Assembly (NCBI GenBank): GCA_028697455.1 | Contig: JAQVEZ010000001.1 | Coordinates: forward strand, 131,902-164,970 | DNA: 33,069 nt | From: Minisyncoccota bacterium | Lineage (GTDB): Bacteria; Patescibacteriota; Minisyncoccia; Phycocordibacterales; UBA1006 | Direction: 5' to 3' | Shown: positions 7,825 to 14,360 of the stretch, in pieces | Position numbering within the stretch: the stretch's first letter is position 1 | How the letters are laid out: each line of letters starts with the position of its first letter | Translations under genes and position numbers: made by a program | Notes under the pieces: model-generated | The model's database searches: none | The model's input: the letters and a program-made list of their open reading frames with translations, nothing else | What the model was told of the DNA's origin: nothing

Positions 7825-8087
7825 GTTTTTCCGCGAAACCTTTCATCGCCAAGACTGATCGCTCACCTTCTGACAGCATGAAGGCACTGGGCTTGGGACA
7901 AAAAGGTGGCCTTGTTCCCGAGTAGACTTATCACTCACCTTTTGAAAACAAAAGGTACTGGGCTCATACGGGGGCACTTCTGAATCTTGTATAGAGACAA
8001 GCTTAAGGTCAAATTCTTCAAGGTCTTCCCCAAAGAACTAGTACGGGCGGTGGAATGGTATCAATATATATGAATATCGTAGGTATT
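7797..8087 (-). ncRNA. Candidate structured RNA of about 290 nt with an internal tandem motif
   Basis: This gene-free stretch has a near-consensus minus-strand promoter (TTGCCC, 17 nt, TATAAT at 8094-8122) and ends at the hairpin 7797-7824. Inside are two related 31-32-nt blocks (plus coordinates 7862-7893 and 7934-7964), each CTCACCTT...AAGG(C/T)ACTGGGCT. The second forms a perfect 8-bp hairpin ACCTTTTG/CAAAAGGT with an AAAA loop. Between them GGGACAAAA...CCTTGTTCCC can form another stem. I see no long open frame. I checked by eye for tmRNA, SRP, RNase P and 6S landmarks and found none convincing. Confidence 0.5.
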
Positions 8088-8093
8088 TTCCTC

Positions 8094-8122
8094 ATTATAA
8101 ATAAAAATGTGCTTATGGGCAA
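8094..8122 (-). promoter_or_regulatory. Promoter of the structured RNA
   Basis: On the minus strand TTGCCC (8117-8122), 17-nt spacer, TATAAT (8094-8099). It lies just downstream of the restriction operon's terminator, so it is not a promoter for those genes. The predicted transcription start is near 8087. Confidence 0.6.
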
Positions 8123-8151
8123 GTTATGAAAGAATTTCTTCTGTTAAAGAT

Positions 8152-8173
8152 AAAAACCGCATATGCGGTTTTT
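8152..8173. terminator. Perfect palindromic terminator after the restriction operon
   Basis: AAAAACCGCAT mirrors ATGCGGTTTTT, an 11-bp inverted repeat with A and T ends. It likely ends the minus-strand operon 8371-12119. The gap to 8371 is AT-rich with only the small frame at 8186-8275. Confidence 0.7.
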
Positions 8174-8185
8174 ATTTTCCAGATT

Positions 8186-8275
8186 TTATTCTGTTATCTT
8201 CCTTGCAAAGCATTTGGCAATTTTCAGCAACAGTTCTTCCTCCTTCGTCCAAGGCTTGATATGATCAGCCCCCAT
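8186..8275 (-). pseudogene. Possible short gene remnant (29 codons)
   Basis: A minus-strand frame from ATG 8275 to TAA, containing DHIKPWTKEEELLLKIAKC. The part WTKEEELLLKIAK resembles the first helix of SANT/Myb-like DNA-binding domains, and DHIKPW resembles an HNH-type motif. It is far too short for either. The base and codon use looks coding, unlike the AT-rich flank. It may be the decayed 3' end of an accessory gene at the edge of the restriction island. Weakly supported. Confidence 0.2.
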
Positions 8276-8370
8276 CTCTCCTATCGAAAATTCTTTTTCA
8301 GAAAAGAACCAAAAATATAATTTTAATTATTTTATTTTAAAATATTTTTACTAATTCTCAATATAAAAAA

Positions 8371-9066
8371 TTACTCAAATATAGGAATAGATAAATCTAT
8401 ATCTTGTATTTTTTTAAACTTATATTTCCCATCTGTAAATATTTCTAAACGAAACATTCCGTTAAGAAATTTTCTATACGGGCGATCAGTATATGACATT
8501 AGCCTTAAATAAAATGAATCATCAGTTTTTCCATCAAATAATATAAAATAAAAATGAGAAAAATTAACTCTATTCTCTGGAAAAATACCTTTTAGGAATT
8601 CATGAGAATCAAACCTTTCTGAATCCATATCATTTATGATAACCAATGATTTATCATATCTATATCCAACACCTTGCTTGTGATTAATTTTATTATTTAC
8701 AGTATAATCACGTTTTTCAAAATAATTACTTCCTTTAGAAAATTCACATAAATAAGTTGTTTCTATTTTTTCCAAACTATTTATAAATTTATCCGTTTGA
8801 TGTTCATATTGTAAATCCAAAACATAACCATCATCACTGACTCCATCATCTTTACCACGAATTACCCAACCACCACTAGATTCAATAAATTTTCTGAATG
8901 CACCTATTACACTTAATACATAAAATTCTGCAAAAGAAATATTAAAATGATAGTCTAATTTTCCAGTTTTCTTTAATCTTTCAGGGTTATTCCTTAAGTC
9001 AAGAATACAATGTCTAAAAAAAGTTTCATCTATTATAATCTCCTTTTCTGTTATTTTATTTCCCAT
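8371..9066 (-). CDS. Unknown protein translationally coupled to the restriction-modification enzyme
   Basis: 231 aa, not recognised. It starts at ATG 9066 inside the last codons of the upstream methylase gene, a 16-nt overlap in another frame that implies coupled expression. Mixed alpha/beta and soluble, with many aromatic and acidic residues. Visible stretches include GGWVIRGKDDG near 85, VLDLQYEHQ near 102 and FYFILFDGKTDDSFYLRL near 185. The spaced acidic residues could be a PD-(D/E)xK-type site, but no clean D...ExK is present and I do not claim a nuclease. The gene is more AT-rich than its neighbours, which suggests transfer. Plausible roles are a specificity or control subunit, a second nuclease or an anti-phage partner. 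Confidence 0.6.
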   Translation of the reverse strand: MGNKITEKEIIIDETFFRHCILDLRNNPERLKKTGKLDYHFNISFAEFYVLSVIGAFRKFIESSGGWVIRGKDDGVSDDGYVLDLQYEHQTDKFINSLEKIETTYLCEFSKGSNYFEKRDYTVNNKINHKQGVGYRYDKSLVIINDMDSERFDSHEFLKGIFPENRVNFSHFYFILFDGKTDDSFYLRLMSYTDRPYRKFLNGMFRLEIFTDGKYKFKKIQDIDLSIPIFE

Positions 9067-12000
9067 ACACCATCAATCTCCTTCATGATCCGATCTGTTT
9101 CTGAGAGGACTTTGATAATTTTTTGATAATGTTCAATGTCTTCGTTGGTGAGGGTTCTTCCCTTTCGGTCCTTGAGCCATTTTTGCGCTGGTTGATAACC
9201 TCCGATATAGGAATTCCAAGCAAGCTCTGGTACATTACCAAAATACTGACTTTCGTTGATAAAGACCTTTCCGTCTTTATAAGAAATTTTGTCTACACTA
9301 TCAGTTCCTGATTCTGGGAAGGTTGTTATAAAATCATAAACCTTTTTATCTTCCATAAGATGCAAAGTTCTCAATTCCTCGCCAAGTTTTACCAAATGCC
9401 AAAAAGTTTCTTTGTTCTCTGGATATGGCACGCGTGGAAAATCTATTTTGAGAAATTCTTTATATTTCTCACGATATGTTGGAGAGTGTAAGACTGCATA
9501 AATATAATCCAAAATATTTTCTGGCGTTGTTTCTCCTACAAGCTCGTTTATTTGTTTCCAAATCTCTTTATCAAGGTTTGGGATTTTTTCGTTTTGATCG
9601 GTATAGAGGTAAAGTGGATAAAAATAAGTTTGAGCAGAAAGATAATTCAAATCCATTATTTTGTTTGTAATAAAAACCTCATTCCAATCTCCACTGGTAG
9701 CCCTCTTTGAAATTAAACTAACATTAGTCTTTCCAACAATATGTTTATTTGTTTTTTCTCTTGGATATGCTAAAAATCCTTTTGAGTTTTCTGTATAGAA
9801 AGTATATCTATCGTCTAATGGTCTATATGATATATCTTCAAAACTTCCATTCCTAAAAACATCTTCCTTTGCCCAAGAAATTTTCCAATCTCTACCGTCA
9901 TTTGGTAAATCAAACTTAGTTCTGATTTCCTCTATATCCATTTCTTTTATAGAGGAAATAATATTTTCTATTTCATTTTTGGAAAACTGTATTGTTAAAT
10001 TATCTCTTTTTGTTTGTATCCCTGAATTATATTCATGAAATATTTCAACAATATTAAACCCTTTCTCGTATTTTTCTATCATTCCAAAATCTTTGGGAAC
10101 AAAGAAATAATACGGTTCAGAATAATTTAAGTTTTCCCACTTAATCTGTTCTATATTATTTTTATTAAGAAAATCATATTTATCTTTTCTTTCTCCATAT
10201 ACATCGTAGTGAAAAACCTCTCCCAATTCGGATTCTTTTTTCTTGTTTGTTTTTACAAAAATATTTATAGAAACACCTTGCATAATATCAAAGACATTTT
10301 GATCCTTACTTCCATCTGGTGCAGTTTCTTTTTTACGAGCATTTCCGTGTAAATCAAGAATGTAAATCTTATCAAAAGACTTCAAAAGTGATTCTCGCAT
10401 TTTTCGATGAGTAATTCCATCAATAAAACTATTGTTTGAAATATATGCAACAATTCCCTCTTGGTTTTTATCAACCATCCACTGAGCAAAACGAATAAAC
10501 TTGATATAGTCATCATCAATATTTATTTTCTTTTCGTTTAAGCCTTTTTTATAATTTTCTATTTTTTCTTGAATCCACTCACCCTTATTGCTTGAACTTA
10601 TTGAATACGGTGGATTTCCTATCACACACATGATTGGATATTCTTTTTTGATTCTTGAAGCTGATTTTGATTCTTCGGCAATACTATCAAGAACTCCAAA
10701 GAGTGTATTTTGGTTTGCATAATCTACGGGAGCTTCAAGTGTGTTGGTGAGATACACCCCGAGTCGTTCGTTGAGATCCTTTGCTCCAAAATCTTGCAAA
10801 GTCATACCGAGTTTGAGGTGCGCAATGGTGTATGACGCCATCATAAGCTCAAATCCATGGAGTCGTGGGAGAAGATCGTTTTTGACATAGGCGTCCCAGC
10901 GACCTTCCTGTCCGATAAAACTTTTATGGATATGGTGAATCACTTCGTTCAAGAAGGTTCCTGTTCCTGTTGCAACGTCAAGGACTTGGACCTTGTGATA
11001 TTCTTTTTTTATTTTTTGATCTTTGCCTGTTTTGGGGTTTAGTTCTTTTTGTTCTCTTTCAATTTTTTCGGTATCGGCAAGCCCCTTCATAAGTGCAAAA
11101 TCATTTTTGAGAATACTGTCTACGGCACGCACAATAAACTGCACCACTGGTTGCGGTGTATAGAATACTCCCATGTCCATTTTCTTTTTGGCGTCATATT
11201 CCTTCAAGAAGTCTTCATAGAAATGAATGATAGGATCTTTTTCTTGTTTTTCTTTTTGATAAAAATCAACAAGGAGTTTGTGAATATCAGCATGAGCAAA
11301 AACTTCACAAAGTTCATCAACAATAAATTTTAGTCGGTCAGGAAAAGCGTTTCCTGCAATATGATCAAAAAACGAACGAAGGAACGGATTGGTTTTTGGA
11401 ACGAGTTCTCGCGCTTCAGCACGAGAAAAATCTTCAGGCGTTGTATCTTCATATCGTGCTGCGAATAATCCATAAACTAATGTTTGCGCATACATATCAG
11501 CAAAGTCTTCGTGACTGAGGCCGTGAATGAGATTTTCGCTGATGTAATGTTCCATATTAACGAGTCCGTCGTAGGTATCTTTACCTGATTCAAGCATTTC
11601 AGAAACATTGTCGCGAATACGACGAGCTTTTCCTCCCATAATCTGTGCAAGGTGAATACCTCGTTTGATTTCTTCTTTGTGTTTTTGTGGAAAATCAAAA
11701 ATAGCCTTTGCTAAGGTTTCGATATTTCCTTTATCAGCAAGCGACAGATTTTTTTTATCAATATCTGCAAGAGTAATGGTATCTACTTTTTCACCATTTC
11801 TAAAAAACCGAAAATCAACATAATCAGAAATAATGAGATTGTCATACCCAAAATAACGTTCTGCTTGATTTGATTTTTCTATTTTATCAAGATCTTCACC
11901 AACTTTTTTTACTTCAATATACAAGACAGGAACTTTGTTCTTGATAATTACAAAGTCAGGCTTGTTTCCATCTATCGCCTTTTGGTCTTGCTGGGTAAAA

Positions 12001-12119
12001 TACCCTTGAGAAGCAGGGAAAATTTCTTTAAGAAAATTCTCAAAAGTCGTTCGGTAAGAGTGCTCTGAACTGTTTATATCTTTATAATATTTTCCAATTT
12101 CTGACAGATAATTATTCAT
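9051..12119 (-). CDS. Single-chain restriction-modification enzyme (type IIG/ISP-like: nuclease-methylase-specificity)
   Basis: 1022 aa from ATG 12119. The first ATG (12128) directly touches the -10 box TATACT (12129-12134) and would lie before the transcription start, so I prefer the second. N-terminal PD-(D/E)xK nuclease: PDFVI then YIEVKK (Asp58, Glu72, Lys74 counted from the first ATG). A helical linker leads to the N6-adenine methylase: MGVFYTPQPVVQFIV near 320, SAM site VLDVATGTGTFL near 382-393, and the catalytic NPPY at 505-508. The C-terminal half resembles the target-recognition region of type ISP enzymes. No DEAD helicase motifs are seen, unlike true type ISP proteins of about 1500 aa. 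It would modify self DNA and cut unmodified DNA. Confidence 0.9.
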   Translation of the reverse strand: MNNYLSEIGKYYKDINSSEHSYRTTFENFLKEIFPASQGYFTQQDQKAIDGNKPDFVIIKNKVPVLYIEVKKVGEDLDKIEKSNQAERYFGYDNLIISDYVDFRFFRNGEKVDTITLADIDKKNLSLADKGNIETLAKAIFDFPQKHKEEIKRGIHLAQIMGGKARRIRDNVSEMLESGKDTYDGLVNMEHYISENLIHGLSHEDFADMYAQTLVYGLFAARYEDTTPEDFSRAEARELVPKTNPFLRSFFDHIAGNAFPDRLKFIVDELCEVFAHADIHKLLVDFYQKEKQEKDPIIHFYEDFLKEYDAKKKMDMGVFYTPQPVVQFIVRAVDSILKNDFALMKGLADTEKIEREQKELNPKTGKDQKIKKEYHKVQVLDVATGTGTFLNEVIHHIHKSFIGQEGRWDAYVKNDLLPRLHGFELMMASYTIAHLKLGMTLQDFGAKDLNERLGVYLTNTLEAPVDYANQNTLFGVLDSIAEESKSASRIKKEYPIMCVIGNPPYSISSSNKGEWIQEKIENYKKGLNEKKINIDDDYIKFIRFAQWMVDKNQEGIVAYISNNSFIDGITHRKMRESLLKSFDKIYILDLHGNARKKETAPDGSKDQNVFDIMQGVSINIFVKTNKKKESELGEVFHYDVYGERKDKYDFLNKNNIEQIKWENLNYSEPYYFFVPKDFGMIEKYEKGFNIVEIFHEYNSGIQTKRDNLTIQFSKNEIENIISSIKEMDIEEIRTKFDLPNDGRDWKISWAKEDVFRNGSFEDISYRPLDDRYTFYTENSKGFLAYPREKTNKHIVGKTNVSLISKRATSGDWNEVFITNKIMDLNYLSAQTYFYPLYLYTDQNEKIPNLDKEIWKQINELVGETTPENILDYIYAVLHSPTYREKYKEFLKIDFPRVPYPENKETFWHLVKLGEELRTLHLMEDKKVYDFITTFPESGTDSVDKISYKDGKVFINESQYFGNVPELAWNSYIGGYQPAQKWLKDRKGRTLTNEDIEHYQKIIKVLSETDRIMKEIDGVWEIK

Positions 12120-12128
12120 TATTCTCAT

Positions 12129-12134
12129 AGTATA
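12129..12134 (-). promoter_or_regulatory. -10 box of the restriction-modification gene
   Basis: On the minus strand TATACT, 9 nt before the ATG at 12119, and just after the terminator of the upstream DUF2726 gene. It decides the start choice. No good -35 is seen. Confidence 0.5.
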
Positions 12135-12136
12135 CC

Positions 12137-12159
12137 AAAAAACCTCAAATTAAATGAGG
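12137..12159 (-). terminator. Terminator of the DUF2726 gene
   Basis: On the minus strand CCTCA, 7-nt loop, TGAGG, then six T (A run 12137-12142). It separates the DUF2726 gene from the restriction gene's promoter. Confidence 0.65.
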
Positions 12160-12162
12160 AAT

Positions 12163-12708
12163 TTAAGGGGTATTGTTTGTTGTGAGCTTCTCAAGAATAT
12201 CTTTGATAACAACAGAATACTCCTGTCCTACTCGCACTCGAAAGAACGGAACGCCAACACTATCTAAAATATCATTTTTAATTTTATCGTATCTTGATTG
12301 TTGTTCTTGTTTATGACCAAAACCGTCAAGCTCAATAACACAAACGATTTTACTAGTATTTTTACCAAGGAGAACAAAATCTAAATGTTTGGATTTTATA
12401 TAATTTCTTTTGATATTATTTTCCCGATAGCCAAGTTGTCCTGTAGTGGTGACCACATCTTCAAGTCGTACTTTTGAAAGAATATTAAAAGAATTTTCTG
12501 CTTGTCTAATAAGTTCTTCATAAAAAGGTTTTTCAGTATAAGTGAAAAAATAATCTCGTAATTTAAAATAAGATCCAATATTTTTTTGTCCTTCTGTCCT
12601 TCGTCCCAAATTATAAGAAGAAGAATTCAAAAAACTTCTCAAGGCAAGAACAATAAAAAAGAAAGAAATACCAAAGAAACAAAAAATAATAAAAACAAAA
12701 AATACCAT
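12163..12708 (-). CDS. Membrane-anchored DUF2726 protein (PD-(D/E)xK-like fold)
   Basis: 181 aa. A hydrophobic N-terminus (residues 1-23) anchors a DUF2726 domain: FYEELIRQAENSFNILSKVR, LEDVV, then HLDFVLL (near 108), VIELDGFGH (near 127), a basic helix, and GVPFFRVRVGQEY near the end. The D...E-x-D arrangement with the helix is that of DUF2726, which is distantly related to restriction-endonuclease-like folds. It is found next to the restriction enzyme and probably belongs to the same island, possibly as a nuclease held at the membrane. It has its own leaderless-type promoter (TATACT exactly 6 nt before ATG) and its own terminator. The biochemical role of the family is unsettled. Confidence 0.82.
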   Translation of the reverse strand: MVFFVFIIFCFFGISFFFIVLALRSFLNSSSYNLGRRTEGQKNIGSYFKLRDYFFTYTEKPFYEELIRQAENSFNILSKVRLEDVVTTTGQLGYRENNIKRNYIKSKHLDFVLLGKNTSKIVCVIELDGFGHKQEQQSRYDKIKNDILDSVGVPFFRVRVGQEYSVVIKDILEKLTTNNTP

Positions 12709-12714
12709 ACCAAA

Positions 12715-12720
12715 AGTATA
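12715..12720 (-). promoter_or_regulatory. -10 box, 6 nt before the DUF2726 ATG
   Basis: TATACT, six bases, then ATG 12708 on the minus strand. This is the same spacing as dnaX and dprA and leaves no room for a ribosome binding site. Confidence 0.55.
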
Positions 12721-12781
12721 ACATTTTTATATAGAGAGAATTAAACCCTCTTTTTTCGAATCCTTTCTGATCAGGTAAAGC

Positions 12782-12815
12782 AAAAAGCATCTCCATACTT
12801 TTGTATGGAGATGCT
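12782..12815 (-). terminator. Terminator of the tRNA-Gln transcript
   Basis: A perfect 13-bp stem: AGCATCTCCATAC (12786-12798) against GTATGGAGATGCT (12803-12815), TTTT loop (AAAA on the minus strand). On the minus strand it is followed by a T run. It lies 10 nt beyond the tRNA. Confidence 0.9.
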
Positions 12816-12825
12816 CTGCTTTATG

Positions 12826-12896
12826 CTGCCAGACTAGGATTCGAACCTAGATAGCCAGGACCAAAACCTGGAGTCCTACCATTAGACGATCTGGCA
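12826..12896 (-). tRNA. tRNA-Gln (anticodon UUG)
   Basis: A complete cloverleaf on the minus strand: acceptor TGCCAGA/TCTGGCA with the weak U1-A72 pair usual for tRNA-Gln, D-arm with AATGGTAG loop, anticodon stem CCAGG/CCTGG with loop TTTTGGT (anticodon TTG at 12862-12864), and T-arm CTAGG-TTCGAAT-CCTAG. The discriminator is G73, as expected for Gln. CCA is not encoded. Two partial copies of its 5' part lie upstream on the same strand. Confidence 0.96.
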
Positions 12897-12933
12897 ATAA
12901 ATTTAAAATATATGTGTAACTGTTTTTGTGAGA

Positions 12934-13069
12934 GAATATCAGGTTTTGAGCAAAACCTAGCCTATCACCTGTTCGCACGCTCACAGCGGTGATTTCCGAG
13001 TAAACTCGGAACCGGATACTTTCCTTTTCAAAAGCAAAGTATTCCTACCATTAGACGATCTGGCAATAA
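12934..13069 (-). repeat. Structured repeat A, carrying a 23-nt copy of the tRNA-Gln 5' end
   Basis: On the minus strand it begins next to the tRNA-Gln 5' sequence TGCCAGATCGTC...GGTAGGA (13043-13065, identical to tRNA nt 1-23). It continues with hairpins ACTTT..AAAGT, TTCCGAG-TTTA-CTCGGAA, ATCACC..GGTGAT and AGGTTTTG-CT-CAAAACCT. The matching 3' acceptor strand is absent, so it cannot fold as a tRNA. It differs from repeat B at only two positions over 136 bp. Function unknown. Confidence 0.85.
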
Positions 13070-13105
13070 AATTAAAATATATATTTGTAAATATTTTTTG
13101 TGAAA

Positions 13106-13241
13106 GAATATCAGGTTTTGAGCAAAACCTAGCCTATCACCTGTTCGCACGCTCACAACGGTGATTTCCGAGTAAACTCGGAACCGGGTACTTTCCTTTT
13201 CAAAAGCAAAGTATTCCTACCATTAGACGATCTGGCAATAA
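13106..13241 (-). repeat. Structured repeat B, second copy with the tRNA-Gln 5' end
   Basis: The same 136-bp unit as repeat A, with the 23-nt tRNA-Gln 5' copy at 13215-13237. The two substitutions fall in the ATCACC..GGTGAT loop region and in the base next to the AAAGTA arm. Between units lies an AT-rich spacer like the one before the true tRNA, so each copy could have its own promoter. Confidence 0.85.
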
Positions 13242-13264
13242 GTTTAAAACAAAATTCCTTGAAC

Positions 13265-13295
13265 AAAAAACAAGGTTGTGCATGACAACCTTGTT
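13265..13295 (-). terminator. Terminator of dnaX
   Basis: An 11-bp stem AACAAGGTTGT/ACAACCTTGTT (13269-13279, 13285-13295) with a 5-nt loop. On the minus strand it ends in a T run. The stop codon overlaps it. It insulates the tRNA locus from dnaX. Confidence 0.9.
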
Positions 13296-14328
13296 ACTCA
13301 TTATTATCAATAATCTCTAAAATTGCAAGTTCAATAGGTGCGTACTTGAGGAACGCTGACGAGATTTTTCCATAGGTTTCGAGAATTTTTGAAAGAAGCG
13401 CTGAGTGAATATTGTTTTTGTCTTTTGCAAGACTTTCAAGAAAAAGATACTGGTCTTCACCGAGGTCTTCTTTGATTTCTGCAGCTCGTTTTGGGGAAAA
13501 TCGTATTTGAAGAACAGAACGAATATTCCGAGTAAGGAGTTCAAGAAAAATAACAGGATCAGTATTGTTTGCTTCAGCTTCGTGAATAATTTCGAGAGCC
13601 TTCTCAGCATTTCGCTCATTAATAGCGGTGAGAAGCTCGTGTATCATGGTCTGTCGTGGCGCTCCGGTAACGCTTTCAACTTCTTCTCGAGTGAGCTCCT
13701 TGTCAGCGCTGTATGACATAAGTTTCTGCAAAACTCCCTGTGTATCACGATAGGACCCGTTTCCGAGAATCGCAACGAGATCAAGAGCTCCTTCATCAAT
13801 ATGATAACCCTCTCTCTCGACAACTTTTGAAATCATTTCTTTGAGAAGTTTCTGTGTTGGTGCTCGAAAATTAAAAATCTGACACCGAGAAGCAATCGTA
13901 ATAGGAATTTTATCAAGTTCTGTTGTCGCAAGGATAAAGACAACATGAGCAGGTGGCTCTTCAAGCGTCTTGAGAAAAGCATTAAAGGCTTCCTTGGTAA
14001 GCATATGAGCTTCGTCGAGAATATAAACTTTCTTTTCGCTATCAAAAGGCAGCGAAAGAACTGATTCTCGGAGGGCCCGAACATCTTCAATCTTACGATT
14101 TGAAGCTGCGTCCATTTCAACAATATCATTTGAAGAACAACCCAAAGCACGAGCGAAGATTCTCGCTGTTGTCGTCTTTCCCGTTCCTCGTGGACCCGAA
14201 AAGATATATGCGTGTCCCGTTGTCCCCTGCTCGAGAGACCCTTTGAGAACTTTTATGATATGTTCCTGCCCAAAAATTTCTTCAAAACTCTCTGGGCGAT
14301 ATTTTTGATACAAAACTTGTTTATCCAT
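13294..14328 (-). CDS. dnaX: DNA polymerase III clamp-loader subunit DnaX, minimal form
   Basis: 344 aa from ATG 14328. The longer frame to 14418 reads back into the dus gene and is rejected, because a -10 box TATACT lies exactly 6 nt before this ATG. It loads the sliding clamp. Start DKQVLYQKYRPESFEEIFGQ, Walker A GPRGTGKT (45-52), DEAH (105-108), sensor region ILATTE and SRC motif ASRCQ (Arg148) are all present, then the collar domain. Two oddities: the four-cysteine zinc module usually inserted after the second helix is missing (ALGCSSNDIVEMDAAS runs straight through, leaving one Cys64), and there is no tau-type C-terminal extension for DnaB and polymerase contacts. AAA+ function should be intact. 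Confidence 0.93.
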   Translation of the reverse strand: MDKQVLYQKYRPESFEEIFGQEHIIKVLKGSLEQGTTGHAYIFSGPRGTGKTTTARIFARALGCSSNDIVEMDAASNRKIEDVRALRESVLSLPFDSEKKVYILDEAHMLTKEAFNAFLKTLEEPPAHVVFILATTELDKIPITIASRCQIFNFRAPTQKLLKEMISKVVEREGYHIDEGALDLVAILGNGSYRDTQGVLQKLMSYSADKELTREEVESVTGAPRQTMIHELLTAINERNAEKALEIIHEAEANNTDPVIFLELLTRNIRSVLQIRFSPKRAAEIKEDLGEDQYLFLESLAKDKNNIHSALLSKILETYGKISSAFLKYAPIELAILEIIDNNE

Positions 14329-14334
14329 AGCAAA

Positions 14335-14340
14335 AGTATA
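14335..14340 (-). promoter_or_regulatory. -10 box, 6 nt before the dnaX ATG
   Basis: TATACT then six bases then ATG 14328 (minus strand). It supports the short start and a leaderless dnaX mRNA, in addition to possible read-through from ftsQ-dus. Confidence 0.55.
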
Positions 14341-14360
14341 CACAATAATAAAAGGAAGCC

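Noticed and set aside
7797-8087. RNase P RNA, because of GTGAGCGAT and CAAGGCC words
   Set aside because: The universally conserved P4 strands are absent and the spacing is wrong; the short words are likely chance.
8126-8320. 64-codon plus-strand open frame
   Set aside because: Overlaps the palindromic terminator and the opposite-strand remnant; hydrophobic low-complexity translation with no ribosome site.
13043-13237. Two further tRNA-Gln genes
   Set aside because: They have only the 5' 23 nt; there is no matching acceptor 3' strand, anticodon stem or T-arm.
12934-13241. CRISPR array
   Set aside because: Only two long units with a similar spacer and internal hairpins, no cas genes; not a repeat-spacer pattern.
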